A stretch of DNA of 64,000 nt from NCBI GenBank assembly GCA_001048675.1, contig CCKK01000020.1:434001-498000 (forward strand). The letters are read 5' to 3'. Source of the stretch: Vibrio diabolicus. GTDB taxonomy: Bacteria > Pseudomonadota > Gammaproteobacteria > Enterobacterales > Vibrionaceae. How positions within the stretch are numbered: the stretch's first letter is position 1; every line of letters starts with the position of its first letter. A program made the position numbers and the translations under genes. This document shows, one piece after another, positions 17,710-28,000 of the stretch. The notes under the pieces were generated by a model. That model was not told where the DNA came from. It saw nothing but the letters and a program-made list of their open reading frames with translations, and made no database searches.

Positions 17710-19107
17710 GTGAAACTAGGTGTAAAGCTGTTAGGGCTGATGAGCTGGGCTTTAATGGCCTCTGGCTGCGCGAATTTGTCTGCGGGCAATCTGTTTAGTC
17801 ACTACAGCAACCAGAATCAAGAAGTTTATCAAGCCGTTGTTGCAGGGGAATATGCGAAAGCGAAACAACTTCAATCGAGCGAAGTGGGTGGCGAGATACT
17901 TGGCAACTTTGAAAAGGGCCGTATTTCTTTTCTTGCTGAAGATTACCCGACAAGTTTGAAAGCACTGGAAAATGGTGATCGTGCCGTTCGTGTTCAGCAA
18001 GATCGCGCGACTATTTCTGTGTCAGAAACGGCAACGAGCGTCGGCTCTCTCGCAGTGAACGACAATCTCCAAGATTATCATCCCGCCGATTATGAACTTG
18101 GCTTTCTGCACCTTTATCTCGGGCTAAACTATTTACAGAAAAACGATTTGGAAGGGGCGCTTGTTGAAGTGCGTCGAGCCAATCAAGTTCAGGAAGCGGC
18201 AAGAAAGGCGCGTGAAAAAGAACTAAAAGCAGCAGAAAAAGACCTGAAAAAGCAAGGCATGTCTGCCAATTTAGGCAGTGTGTTGGCGAGCTACCCTGAT
18301 GCTGGTAAAAAACTAAGCGCAGTACAAAACGGCTATTTGTTCTATCTTTCTGGCTTGTTATATGAAGCGTCACGAGATTTAAACAGTGCTTATGTTGATT
18401 ACCGACGAGCACTCGCTGTGATGCCAGACAACAAACAAGTTGTTGAAAGCACGCTGTACGCCGCTAAGAAACTAGGCATGCGTGAAGACTTACGCATGCT
18501 AGAGAAACGGTATGGTAAAGCACCTTCTGGGTTAACTCAGTCTCAAGGTCGAGTCATCGTTATTGATGAACAAGGCGTTGTGGAGGCTTTGAAAGGTTGG
18601 CGTATTGATCTACCGATTTACGACAGTCGCGATAATGGGGCTATTTATTCGTTGGCGCTTCCTTATTATCCGAATCGGGGTGCGCAACGTTTTAGCGATG
18701 TGGTTTTAAATGGTCAGGTATTGCCTTCTAGCACGCTGACTGATGTTAATGCGATGGCACAAAACGATCTTAATGAACGTCTGACTACAATGGTGATCCG
18801 TCAAGCTCTTCGCGTTTGGGCAAAAGATCGAATCCGAAAAGAGGCGGCGAAAAAAGGCGATGATGTGGGTAACATACTTTTCAATGTATGGAACACATTG
18901 ACCGAGCAGCCGGATACGAGAAGTTGGCAAACATTACCAGCGCAAGTGAAAACGGCATCAAAAGTCGTGAAACCGGGAACACAAAGTTTAAACTTGGGTG
19001 ATCAAACCTATCAGTTTGAAGTGCCTGCACAGCAGACTACATTGGTATGGGTATCTCGTCAGGGAACACACTCAACCGTGTGGCATAAACAGCTAGGGAG
19101 ACTGTAA
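17710..19107 (+). CDS. COG3014-type lipoprotein
   Basis: The likely start is GTG 17710, giving VKLGVKLLGLMSWALMASGC with a lipobox Cys at about residue 20 and TGGAG upstream; the frame is open back to 17653, but that includes the hinT downstream region. The mature protein (about 445 aa) has TPR-like helices (DYELGFLHLYLGLNYLQKNDLEGALVEVRRANQ, given here only as position ~120-155) and a charged coiled stretch (ARKAREKELKAAEKDLKKQG). The C-terminal half is beta-rich. Function unknown. It overlaps ycfL by one base (TAATG), so they are translationally coupled, and its place beside lpoB suggests an envelope role (inference). Confidence 0.8.
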   Translation: MKLGVKLLGLMSWALMASGCANLSAGNLFSHYSNQNQEVYQAVVAGEYAKAKQLQSSEVGGEILGNFEKGRISFLAEDYPTSLKALENGDRAVRVQQDRATISVSETATSVGSLAVNDNLQDYHPADYELGFLHLYLGLNYLQKNDLEGALVEVRRANQVQEAARKAREKELKAAEKDLKKQGMSANLGSVLASYPDAGKKLSAVQNGYLFYLSGLLYEASRDLNSAYVDYRRALAVMPDNKQVVESTLYAAKKLGMREDLRMLEKRYGKAPSGLTQSQGRVIVIDEQGVVEALKGWRIDLPIYDSRDNGAIYSLALPYYPNRGAQRFSDVVLNGQVLPSSTLTDVNAMAQNDLNERLTTMVIRQALRVWAKDRIRKEAAKKGDDVGNILFNVWNTLTEQPDTRSWQTLPAQVKTASKVVKPGTQSLNLGDQTYQFEVPAQQTTLVWVSRQGTHSTVWHKQLGRL

Positions 19108-19499
19108 TGAAAGCATGGCTTATTTGTTTAGCAATGGCTATTGGTTTAGTTGGATGCGCCGAAAACACGGCTGGTATTCGAATTGATGGTCAAACGCAAA
19201 AAGTATTTTTTAATGATAACGTTTTGGGTAGTCGCTTATTAGTTGACAACATCACCACCACTTACGTTGATGATCGTCCACGTGGAGTGGTGCAACTAAG
19301 CAGTAACTATAAAGGTGACCAGCACATTCTTTACCGCTTCTATTGGTATGACAATAATGGTTTAGAAGTGAATACCAAGCCTGGCCCATGGCGCAAAATG
19401 ATTGTGCGAGGGTTTGAGCAAGTCACGTTATCTGAAGTTACTGTGAATCCAAATGGCACCAAATTCCGTGTTCAAATTAGAGAAGCACAAGACAATTAA
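19107..19499 (+). CDS. ycfL: YcfL-family lipoprotein (DUF1425)
   Basis: The product is 130 aa with a lipoprotein signal (MKAWLICLAMAIGLVGC, Cys 17). The remainder is a small beta-sandwich-like domain (LGSRLLVDNITTTYVDDRPRG, YRFYWYDNNGLEV, WRKMIVRGFEQVTLSEV). Its role is unknown; in E. coli it also lies directly before lpoB. The start overlaps the stop of the gene before it. Confidence 0.85.
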   Translation: MKAWLICLAMAIGLVGCAENTAGIRIDGQTQKVFFNDNVLGSRLLVDNITTTYVDDRPRGVVQLSSNYKGDQHILYRFYWYDNNGLEVNTKPGPWRKMIVRGFEQVTLSEVTVNPNGTKFRVQIREAQDN

Positions 19500-19565
19500 T
19501 CTTAACGGCTTTGCCGAAGCTGCCGCGCTAACGATGCGCTGGTATTGAAAAACTAAGGAACTCTC

Positions 19566-20156
19566 ATGAAAAAAAGTATTATTGCTCTTTTAGGTCTTGC
19601 CGTCATTTTGGGTGGCTGTTCTAACAAAGTCTCTTACGGCGATGCGCAAGCAACAGAAACCACAACTATCGATTTTGGCTCAACAGATTTACAAAAAATC
19701 GCGGCTGAAATGGTGGATAGCATGATGATGTCGGGTTCTGTAGCAGCAATTACTCGTGATCAACGTCCTATCGTTTTTGTTGAGCGAATTAAGAACAAGA
19801 CCAGTGAACACATTGACACTGAATCCATTACCGACACTATTTCTACTAAGATGCTGAACTCTGGTAAGTTCCGCTTTGTTGATATGGACCGTGTTGAGTC
19901 TGTGCGTGAACAGCTTAACTTCCAAAACACGGATGAGCTGGTTAACCAAAGCACAGCGATCCAATTTGGTAAAATGGTGGGTGCGCAATACATGCTTTAC
20001 GGTAACCTATCTAGCATCGTCAAAAATGCAGGTAGCGATAAAGATGTATACTACAAGATGACCATGCGCCTAATGGACCTAGAAACAGGTTTGATTGAGT
20101 GGGCGGATGAAACGGAAATTCGTAAAGCGCAATCGAAGAGCTTATTCGGTCTTTAA
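19566..20156 (+). CDS. lpoB: Penicillin-binding protein activator LpoB
   Basis: The product is 196 aa. A lipoprotein signal (MKKSIIALLGLAVILGGC, Cys 18) is followed by a short low-complexity linker and the LpoB domain (about 45-190), with ITRDQRPIVFVERIKNKTSEHID, FRFVDMDRVESVREQL and GAQYMLYGNLSSIV. In E. coli LpoB spans the periplasm and activates the PBP1B glycosyltransferase and transpeptidase. The linker here is much shorter than in enteric LpoB, as in other Vibrio homologues as far as I recall. AAGGAACTCTC precedes the ATG. thiK follows after 24 bp. Confidence 0.9.
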   Translation: MKKSIIALLGLAVILGGCSNKVSYGDAQATETTTIDFGSTDLQKIAAEMVDSMMMSGSVAAITRDQRPIVFVERIKNKTSEHIDTESITDTISTKMLNSGKFRFVDMDRVESVREQLNFQNTDELVNQSTAIQFGKMVGAQYMLYGNLSSIVKNAGSDKDVYYKMTMRLMDLETGLIEWADETEIRKAQSKSLFGL

Positions 20157-20180
20157 TCGATACTGATGGAGAAGTCATCA

Positions 20181-21062
20181 ATGGCATGGTTTTCTTGGCA
20201 ACAAGCAAAACAGTTAGATCCGAGTCTTAATGCTCTCGATGGCTTCTTTACTGAGCCTCCGGTAAAAGTTCAAACCGTTACCGGGGGGCTAACCAACCGT
20301 TGTTGGCGGTTGGAATCCTCTCAAGGCCTTGTATACATCTGGCGACCGACCAGTAATGTTTGCAAGGCTTTTTCAATTTCTCGCCACAATGAATATCAAG
20401 TTCTGAATGCTATCTCTTCATTAGAAATTGGCCCCAAGCCAGTATTTATCCACGAGCAAGGTTTACTAGTGGAATGGATCGAAGGGCAAGCACTTTCAGA
20501 GGTAGGGCTACCAGTAAGAGATTTATTATCCATTGCGGCGACCATTCATCAGCACCCGATCAGCGCGCTCCCTTTGGTTCCATTTTCTTATATTTCTCGC
20601 ATCGATCATTATTGGCTTGAGCTTGATGGTCAGTATGCGGATACGGAATTTGAGGCTCTATACATGAAGTGGCGCACGGAACCGAGTGTAGCGCCGGTTC
20701 CACTAGCTCTTTGTCACTTTGACCTGGGGTGTTACAACCTCGTTCGGGGAGAGAGTGGGGTGAAAGTCATTGATTGGGAGTATGCTGGTATTGCTGACCC
20801 TAGGCTTGATTTGACCTTGACTATTCAAGTCGCGGATGCGCCTGTGGAAGAGGCGGTGAAACAGTATTGCCAAATTCGAGGTATCGAAGATGCGTCTCTT
20901 TGGTTAAGTGGTGTACAGGCGTGGCAGCCAAGAACCCTAGTGATGGCGATGCTTTGGTATTTATTGGCCTATAAATTGTGGGGAGATGAGCAATACTTAA
21001 ACAGTGCGTATGAGTTGAAAGGCTCATTGTGTATGGAAGATCACTGTTTTGAGAACTCGTGA
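20181..21062 (+). CDS. thiK: Thiamine kinase-like aminoglycoside-phosphotransferase-fold protein
   Basis: The product is 293 aa from ATG 20181, chosen because GGAGAAG lies 6 bases upstream; an in-frame ATG at 20166 would swallow that site. The fold is the choline/aminoglycoside kinase type: an N-terminal lobe with VTGGLTNRCWRLE, catalytic loop CHFDLGCYNLV (His-x-Asp ... Asn) and metal-binding VIDWEYAGIADPR. ThiK phosphorylates thiamine to thiamine monophosphate for salvage. Assignment rests on fold and on its place between lpoB and ycfP; a choline-type substrate is a weaker alternative. The nagZ gene that follows thiK in E. coli is absent here. Confidence 0.82.
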   Translation: MAWFSWQQAKQLDPSLNALDGFFTEPPVKVQTVTGGLTNRCWRLESSQGLVYIWRPTSNVCKAFSISRHNEYQVLNAISSLEIGPKPVFIHEQGLLVEWIEGQALSEVGLPVRDLLSIAATIHQHPISALPLVPFSYISRIDHYWLELDGQYADTEFEALYMKWRTEPSVAPVPLALCHFDLGCYNLVRGESGVKVIDWEYAGIADPRLDLTLTIQVADAPVEEAVKQYCQIRGIEDASLWLSGVQAWQPRTLVMAMLWYLLAYKLWGDEQYLNSAYELKGSLCMEDHCFENS

Positions 21063-21137
21063 TATTTTCCCCTTTAACAGTAAGGAAATAGTGGTAGTTT
21101 TAATAAAAGTACCAGATACACACAGGGAGAGGTACAC

Positions 21138-21677
21138 ATGATTATTTACTTACACGGCTTTGACAGTACAAGCCCGGGTAACCACGAAAAAGTTCTTCAA
21201 CTGCAATTCATCGACGACGACGTTCGTTTTATTAATTACAGCACCCTTCACCCAAAGCACGACATGCAACACTTGTTAAAAGAAGTGTCTAAAGTTATCG
21301 ATCAATCTGATGATCCAAACCCGTTAATCTGTGGGGTTGGTTTAGGTGGTTATTGGTCTGAACGAATTGGTTTTCTATGCGGTATCAAACAAGTGATGTT
21401 TAACCCGAACTTGCACCCAGAAAAAACGATGGCTGGTCGAATCGATCGCCCAGAAGAGTACGAAGATATCGCAACAAAATGTGTTGATCAGTTTCGAGCG
21501 AAAAATCAGGCGCACTGCTTGGTGATTTTATCCAAAGATGATGAAGTGCATGACAATGCGAAAACTGCAGCTGAGTTAGAAAAATACTATCAAATCATTT
21601 GGGACGAAACGCAGTCCCACAAGTTCAAAAAGATCTCTCACCATTTACAAGCGATGAAGGCATTTAAAAATACTTAA
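21138..21677 (+). CDS. ycfP: YcfP, UPF0227 alpha/beta-hydrolase-like protein
   Basis: The product is 179 aa, collinear with E. coli YcfP ([10 protein letters not shown] ... [15 protein letters not shown] ... [18 protein letters not shown]). It has an alpha/beta-hydrolase outline, but the nucleophile elbow reads GVGLGGYW with no Ser in the GxSxG position; E. coli YcfP has the same GLGGY. It may therefore be a non-catalytic member or use another residue. The ribosome site GGGAGAGG is good. Function is not established. Confidence 0.9.
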   Translation: MIIYLHGFDSTSPGNHEKVLQLQFIDDDVRFINYSTLHPKHDMQHLLKEVSKVIDQSDDPNPLICGVGLGGYWSERIGFLCGIKQVMFNPNLHPEKTMAGRIDRPEEYEDIATKCVDQFRAKNQAHCLVILSKDDEVHDNAKTAAELEKYYQIIWDETQSHKFKKISHHLQAMKAFKNT

Positions 21678-22215
21678 GAGTGTCTGAGTGTGAACAGTAA
21701 AGCGGCATTTTTTATCGGCTGCTTTGCTGCGCCCCCTCTTGTGAGTATGCCGAGTCCCTTTCTCTTTAAAGGCCTCATTTTCTTGGTTTAGCGCTTAGAA
21801 TATTGTGTTCTCCTTACCGTTTTCTTACTTCCATCCTATGTGGCACGAATACCTTGTTGTAGAGTAGTCGAAAAGTAGTCAATCCGTACTCGTCACACGG
21901 ATTTTGGTTGCCTTCAAAGTACGTCTCTATATAATGAACCAGACTAAAATAATTTGATAAATATCAAAAAAAATTGAGAGCGAGTAATAAACTTGCCCAA
22001 AAATCTCTGGCGTCGTATGCGTACCAGACAAATATGCTGATTCCTAACAAGTTATTGATAGATAAAGAATAAAATTAGGCAGCAGTTTTTAATCCAAATA
22101 AATTGAGACACCTCTAAGAACCAAGAATTCATCGGTTGGATGTATGGCACAGCATGCCTGTGAGCCATATGTCGAGCTGAACCCCATATATTCATTTTTG
22201 TAGAGGAAAATCATT
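21678..22215. other. Intergenic region ycfP-ndh
   Basis: This 538-bp gap has no convincing gene. It holds the candidate ndh promoter and an FNR box (listed separately) and a long A/T-rich leader. The segment 21690-21900 shows no clear terminator or RNA that I recognise. Confidence 0.6.
21908..21967 (+). promoter_or_regulatory. ndh promoter with FNR box
   Basis: -35 TTGCCT (21908-21913) and a perfect -10 TATAAT (21930-21935) are separated by 16 bp; the start would be near 21942. The FNR box TTGATAAATATCAA (21954-21967) is a perfect TTGAT-N4-ATCAA match just downstream of that start, a position that should repress. FNR repression of ndh is known in E. coli, although there the sites are upstream. 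Confidence 0.72.
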
Positions 22216-23505
22216 GTGACACGCATTATCGTTGTAGGCGGCGGTGCTGGTGGTCTTGAGTTGGCAACTAAGCTTGGCCGAACTCTAGGTCGCAAGAACC
22301 GTGCGCAAATTACGCTAGTAGATCGTAAAGCGAGCCACTTGTGGAAGCCATTATTGCATGAAGTTGCAACTGGCTCTTTGGACGAAGGGGTGGATGCTCT
22401 GAGTTATCGAGCTCATGCAAAAAACCACAGCTTCGACTTCCAAATGGGTAGCCTTCAAGACATCGACCGCGAACGTAAAGTGATCATCTTAAGTGAGCTT
22501 AAAGATGAGCATGGTGAGCTTCTGATGCCAAGCCGCGAGCTAGAGTACGACATTCTGGTCATGGCGATTGGTTCAACATCAAACGACTTCAACACTCCTG
22601 GCGTTCGTGAGAACTGTATTTTCCTAGACAGTCCAGAACAAGCGCACCGTTTCCGCACAGAAATGAACAATGAGTTCCTAAAACTGCACGCGAAAAACGG
22701 CAACGGTACGGTGGATATCGCGATTGTTGGTGCTGGTGCAACTGGCGTTGAGCTATCTGCAGAACTACACAATGCCGTTAAAGAGCTGCGTACTTACGGC
22801 TTTGGCGATCTTGACTCTAGCAAGCTGAACGTCAACCTGATTGAAGCGGGTGAGCGTATTCTACCTGCGCTTCCTCCACGTATTTCGGCTGCTGCTCATC
22901 AGGAGCTGGTGAAGTTGGGCGTAAATGTACGCACGGCAACCATGGTGACTAAAGCTGAAAAAGATGGCCTCACCACGAAAGATGGTGAGAAGATCCCGGC
23001 ACAAATCATGGTTTGGGCTGCGGGTATTAAAGCACCAGATTTTATTAAAGATATCGCTGGTTTAGAAACGAACCGTATCAACCAGCTGGTAGTGAAAAAT
23101 ACACTACAAACGACGCGTGATGATGACATTTTCGTTATTGGTGACTTAGCACAATGTACTCAGGCTGATGGTTCGTTTGTTCCACCACGTGCGCAAGCTG
23201 CGCACCAAATGGCAAGCCAAGCATTCAGCAACATCGTTGCGAAGATCAACGGACGCGAGCTGAAAGATTATGTGTATAAAGATCACGGCTCATTGGTGTC
23301 TCTAAGCCGTTTCTCTACCGTTGGTAGCTTGATGGGCAACCTAACCAAAGGATCGATGATGGTAGAAGGCCGTATTGCACGTGTCGTTTATATCTCATTA
23401 TATCGAATGCACCTGATGGCGTTGCACGGCGTATTTAAAACCGGACTGATGATGCTCGTGGGCCGTATCAACCGAGTACTGCGTCCAAACCTTAAGCTTC
23501 ACTAA
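22216..23505 (+). CDS. ndh: Type II NADH:quinone dehydrogenase
   Basis: The product is 429 aa with a GTG start preceded by GAGGAAA. It is a single-subunit membrane-associated flavoenzyme that passes electrons from NADH to quinone without proton pumping. Two dinucleotide-binding motifs are visible: [16 protein letters not shown] (FAD, residues 6-21) and [16 protein letters not shown] (NADH, about 168-183). The FAD-binding [14 protein letters not shown] follows near 310. The amphipathic C-terminus ([23 protein letters not shown] begins near 395) suits membrane attachment. It is probably repressed by FNR. Confidence 0.95.
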   Translation: MTRIIVVGGGAGGLELATKLGRTLGRKNRAQITLVDRKASHLWKPLLHEVATGSLDEGVDALSYRAHAKNHSFDFQMGSLQDIDRERKVIILSELKDEHGELLMPSRELEYDILVMAIGSTSNDFNTPGVRENCIFLDSPEQAHRFRTEMNNEFLKLHAKNGNGTVDIAIVGAGATGVELSAELHNAVKELRTYGFGDLDSSKLNVNLIEAGERILPALPPRISAAAHQELVKLGVNVRTATMVTKAEKDGLTTKDGEKIPAQIMVWAAGIKAPDFIKDIAGLETNRINQLVVKNTLQTTRDDDIFVIGDLAQCTQADGSFVPPRAQAAHQMASQAFSNIVAKINGRELKDYVYKDHGSLVSLSRFSTVGSLMGNLTKGSMMVEGRIARVVYISLYRMHLMALHGVFKTGLMMLVGRINRVLRPNLKLH

Positions 23506-23556
23506 GACGCCAAATTCACATCTACGCGGATTGCGCGGATGCTGTATCTTCGAAAT

Positions 23557-23590
23557 ATAAAAAGCCACCGCAAGTCGGTGGCTTTTTATT
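23557..23590. terminator. Bidirectional terminator between ndh and the GNAT gene
   Basis: AAAAAGCCACCG and CGGTGGCTTTTT pair around a short loop, with A/T tracts both sides and convergent genes. Confidence 0.85.
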
Positions 23591-24138
23591 TATGTTAGAT
23601 CTGCCGGTAAAAGTGAGTACACAACGCCATCCTTAGGCTTACCATGAAAAATAAACCGATTTCTGGCGATGGTTTCTTTTTGTGCACCGACTGACTCAAT
23701 TAAGGTTTGGCTTGCTTCGTTGTCGGGGTCACAGACAATTTCCAGTCGAGTTAAACTCAGCTTTGCGAAGCAGAATTCAGCCAAGGCTCTAACGGCTTCT
23801 TGAGCATAGCCCTGTCGTTGATAGCGGTCAGCAACCCAGTAGCCAATACTTGCCATATTAAACGTGTGATATAACTCGTTTACGGCGGCCATTCCTACTA
23901 GCGTGTTACTTTGTCGCTCATAGATACCGAAACCGAAAGCTTCTGTTTTTACCCAGTTAAGTCGGGTTGCCAACAGGAAGTCCTGTGCATCTTTCAACGT
24001 AACGTTTTGATTACACCAATCTAGCCACTGGTGTAGGGAAGGGGACTCTGCAAGCAAACGTTGTAGTAAGTGAGCTTCTTCAGAAGGGATGAGCTTGAGC
24101 GCTAAGCGGGGCGCAATGATTTCAAAATCTGGACTCAT
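23590..24138 (-). CDS. GNAT N-acetyltransferase, RimJ/RimL-like
   Basis: The product is 182 aa. The GNAT fold is shown by the N-terminal FEIIAPRLALKLIPSEEAHLL, the central strand TLVGMAAVNELYHTFNMASIGYWV and the acetyl-CoA loop RYQRQGYAQEAVRALAEF (R/Q-x-x-G-x-A), ending with LEIVCDPDNEASQTLIESVGAQKE. Such enzymes transfer acetyl to ribosomal protein N-termini or small amines; the substrate cannot be told. It stands alone between ndh and csiV. Confidence 0.85.
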   Translation of the reverse strand: MSPDFEIIAPRLALKLIPSEEAHLLQRLLAESPSLHQWLDWCNQNVTLKDAQDFLLATRLNWVKTEAFGFGIYERQSNTLVGMAAVNELYHTFNMASIGYWVADRYQRQGYAQEAVRALAEFCFAKLSLTRLEIVCDPDNEASQTLIESVGAQKETIARNRFIFHGKPKDGVVYSLLPADLT

Positions 24139-24255
24139 GAACTGATACGACTTCCATGTTGAGTGTAAGTAATTTGAAAACTGTTTATTTCATACTGTAA
24201 CGCAGTTATTTTCCTTGCTCTGCGTTGGTTAGGAATAACTGAGGACATAACAGAT

Positions 24256-24288
24256 AAAAACAAAGCGCAGCAAATGCTGCGCTTTGTT
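24256..24288 (-). terminator. Terminator of csiV
   Basis: AACAAAGCGCAGC and GCTGCGCTTTGTT form the stem; on the minus strand T residues follow. Confidence 0.82.
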
Positions 24289-24301
24289 GAATCACTCGTA
24301 C

Positions 24302-25072
24302 TTATCGAACGCGACGAACTTGAATGATCATGCCCATCAATGGGTTGTCTAGGTAATGAGTCTCACTACTACGCATACGGCGTTTTTGATCCATTCGATA
24401 GCTCTTGAGGAACTTTTCTTCTGTTATAGTAGGAGAGATTTCCGCCAAGTTACCCACTTGAACATTACCATCGACCTCACCTAAATCATCCGCCAATTGC
24501 TCGGTTGAAGTTGGTTCAAAACGCACTTCTCTAACACTTGGCTCGCGCAGGTCTAGTGTCGTTTCAGCGAATAGATAATGCTGCACGTAAATTTGGAATC
24601 GACCGTCTAGTTCATACAAAGGACCGTTGACTGTCTCTTCACTGTAACCGTCAGTGGAAAATGTCTGAGTACTGCCATTGATTGGACTACCATCTGCGTG
24701 ATAAGAATCAGAAAAATCTCGTCCACCAACAATACGGAAAATTGGGGCACTAGATTTGCCTCGGTCACCTTGACGCCATGCTACGTGTTTAAGCACTTTA
24801 AACCCAGCGTGGTTGTTTAATGCTGCTTCTTGCGCATTCAGGCGGAAAGATGAGCGTGGCAGTAGTGTTACGCCTTTAGAGCGACGGTATGATTCACTCT
24901 CTAAGCTGCCGACATTTTCCATATCGATTTTTGGCAGTTGATTCGGCCAAGATTCAGTGGTGCTTTCAGCGTCGACTGCTCGCTTGAAAATGATCACTTC
25001 AATATCAAATTGACGCTGTGCCCAAGAAGGCATTGAGACACATAGAAGCAATAACGGGATCAGTATTCTCAT
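24302..25072 (-). CDS. csiV: Peptidoglycan-binding protein CsiV
   Basis: The product is 256 aa from the ATG at 25072, which begins a good signal peptide (MRILIPLLLLCVSMPSWAQ). The start at 25114 is possible but would overlap mfd. The mature domain (RQFDIEVIIFKRAVDAEST, LYELDGRFQIYVQHYLFAETTLDLREP, HYLDNPLMGMIIQVRRV) matches the CsiV family. In V. cholerae CsiV binds peptidoglycan in the periplasm and is needed for LpoA-PBP1A function and resistance to non-canonical D-amino acids (established knowledge). It begins 7 nt after the mfd stop, so the two are probably co-transcribed. Confidence 0.88.
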   Translation of the reverse strand: MRILIPLLLLCVSMPSWAQRQFDIEVIIFKRAVDAESTTESWPNQLPKIDMENVGSLESESYRRSKGVTLLPRSSFRLNAQEAALNNHAGFKVLKHVAWRQGDRGKSSAPIFRIVGGRDFSDSYHADGSPINGSTQTFSTDGYSEETVNGPLYELDGRFQIYVQHYLFAETTLDLREPSVREVRFEPTSTEQLADDLGEVDGNVQVGNLAEISPTITEEKFLKSYRMDQKRRMRSSETHYLDNPLMGMIIQVRRVR

Positions 25073-25079
25073 TCGACTA

Positions 25080-28000
25080 TTAGCTCGTTGGTAATAAATT
25101 CTGTTTAAAATCATTCAGTAAGTCTTGAACAAACTGAATGCGTTTACGTCGGTCCGCCAATGGTACGCTAAACTTGAACTTAGTTGGACCTTCCATTGCA
25201 AATTTTTGCGGCTGTGATTGCAGCAGTTTAACCAAATACGCTGGATTTATGTCAGCATCAGGGTAAAACTCGATAAATCCACCCTTATCATGGGCTTCTA
25301 TCTTTTTCGCTTTTAGGCTACCAGCCGAAATTTTCAATTCTGAGACAGCAAGTAAGTTCTTCGTCGCGTCTGGAAGCAGTCCAAATCGATCGATAAGTTC
25401 CACTTTGAGCTCTGAGAGTTCTTCACCACTCGTAACGCTCGCAATACGTTTGTACATCGACAGTCGTGTATTCACATCTGGGATGTAATCGTCTGGCAAG
25501 AGCGCTGGGATTCGCATTTCAACTTCAGTTTGTTCTCGAAGCAGCTCGTCCAAAGAAGGTTCTTTACCTTCTTTCAATGCTTGGACTGCTTGTTCCAGCA
25601 TTTCCATGTACAGTGTAAAACCAACCGATTGAATTTGCCCACTTTGCTCGTCACCAAGCAGCTCACCAGCCCCACGGATTTCCAAGTCGTGAGTTGCTAG
25701 AGTAAAGCCTGCGCCTAAGTCTTCCAGTGAAGCAATCGCATCAAGACGCTTGATAGCATCTTTGGTCATGGCTTTTGGATGTGGCGTTAATAAGTAAGCA
25801 TAGGCTTGATGATGAGAGCGTCCAACACGGCCACGCAATTGGTGCAGTTGCGCTAAACCAAGGTTGTCTGCACGATCCATAATAATGGTATTCGCCGTTG
25901 GTACGTCGATACCGGTCTCGATGATCGTTGTACACACCAACACATTAAAGCGCTGGTGGTAGAAATCATTCATGATGCGCTCTAGTTCGCGCTCACGCAT
26001 TTGACCATGTGCCACGGTAATTCGTGCTTCAGGAATCAGCTTTTGCAAGTCTTCCGCGGTTTTCTCGATAGTTTCTACCTGATTGTGCAGGAAGTAAACC
26101 TGACCACCACGCATGATTTCACGCAGTACCGCCTCACGGACCACAGATTCTTCTCTTTGACGAACAAAGGTTTTGATGGCTAAACGACGCGCTGGAGGTG
26201 TCGCGATGATCGACAGATCGCGCATGCCACTCATGGCCATATTCAGAGTACGTGGAATTGGTGTTGCGGTAAGGGTAAGAATATCCACATCCGCACGCAT
26301 TGCTTTGACTTTTTCTTTTTGACGAACCCCGAAGCGGTGTTCCTCGTCAACGATCAACAAACCTAAATCTTTGAATTTAATGTCGCTTGAAAGCAGCTTA
26401 TGCGTACCGACGACAATATCGACTTTACCATCTGCAACGTCTTGCAAAATGACTTTTTGTTCTTTGGCCGATTTAAAACGAGACAGTACTTCAACTCGGA
26501 TTGGCAAGTTGGCAAAACGGTCACGGAAGTTTTCGAAATGCTGCTGAGCAAGTAAGGTTGTTGGTACGAGTACGGCGACCTGTTTACTGTTATCCGTTGC
26601 GACAAATGCTGCGCGCATAGCGACTTCCGTTTTCCCAAAGCCCACGTCACCACACACTAAGCGATCCATCGCTTTTGCTTGGCACATGTCTGACAAGACG
26701 GCATTGATGGCCATCGCTTGGTCATCCGTTTCTTCAAATGGGAACGTTGCTTTAAACGTTGCGTATTGCCCACGATCTAGCTCAAATTTGAAGCCCGGTT
26801 TTAATTCTCGTTTAGCGTAAACATCCAGCAACTCAGCCGCGACATCACGCACTTTTTCTGCCGCTTTACGACGTGCTTTTGCCCAAGCCTCGCCACCCAA
26901 TTTATGCAGTGGTGCACTTTCTTCAGCACCGCCTGAATAACGGCTAATAAGGTTTAGTGATGAAACTGGTACGTAGAGCTTGGCATCGTTTTGATACTCA
27001 AGGGTGACGTATTCCGTTTTCATGCCACCGGCTTCAAGTGTTTGTAAACCGATGTAGCGGCCAATACCGTGATCAATATGAACCACGGGTTGACCGGGTT
27101 TCAATTCCGCAAGGTGGCGAATAACGGTGTCACTGTTGACTGCTTTTTTATTCTTTGCGGCGTCGCTGGATAACGCGGTCACCAAGTAGATCACTTTCAC
27201 AGATCAGAGCGAAGTTCAGCTCTTCGTGAATGAAACCATGCTCTGCAGCGCCTAAGATCAAACTGAAGCGATCACCCGAATCTAGAGCTTGGTAAAGTGA
27301 GCCATGTACGACAGGGCGAACTTTGATGCCTTGCAACAGTTCCGTTAGTGCTTCACGACGACCTTCTGACTCTACCGAGAAAACAATTTTGCCGCTGAAT
27401 TGCTCACTGAATTGACGAAGACGCGAAAGCGGTTCTTTATTTTGTTGCTGAACGCCAAGCTCGGCTAACGATTGTACTGGTAGGTTTTGACGACCAGCAC
27501 GCTTAACCACTTTCTCTAGGCTCAATTGAGCCATAGGGAGCTGTTTTAGTTGGCTGAAGAGTTCGTCTTTTTTCAGCCAAAGTTGTTCAGGAGTCAAAAG
27601 AGGACGTAGTGGATCAACTTTTTTCTGGTCGTACCGATATTCGACATCGGTTAAGAAAGTATCGACCGCAGATTCAATATCACCATATGTGATGACTTGA
27701 GAGTCTTCTGGAAAATATTCAAATAAAGTCTCGGTATGGTCAAAAAACAGCGGTTGCCAATACTCAATACCAGCGGGCCAAGTGCCTTTGGTCACTTGCA
27801 TGTAGATCGACTCTGGCTCTCGGCGTGCTTCAAATTGGGTGCGCCAACGTGTACGGAAATCCTCAATCGCTTCTTTAGTGGTTGGGAACTCATGCGCAGG
27901 CAGCAATTGGATTTGCTGAATATCGTCGATAGAGCGTTGGTTCTCTGGATCAAACGTGCGAATGGTATCTATCTCATCATCAAAGAAGTCGATGCGATAC

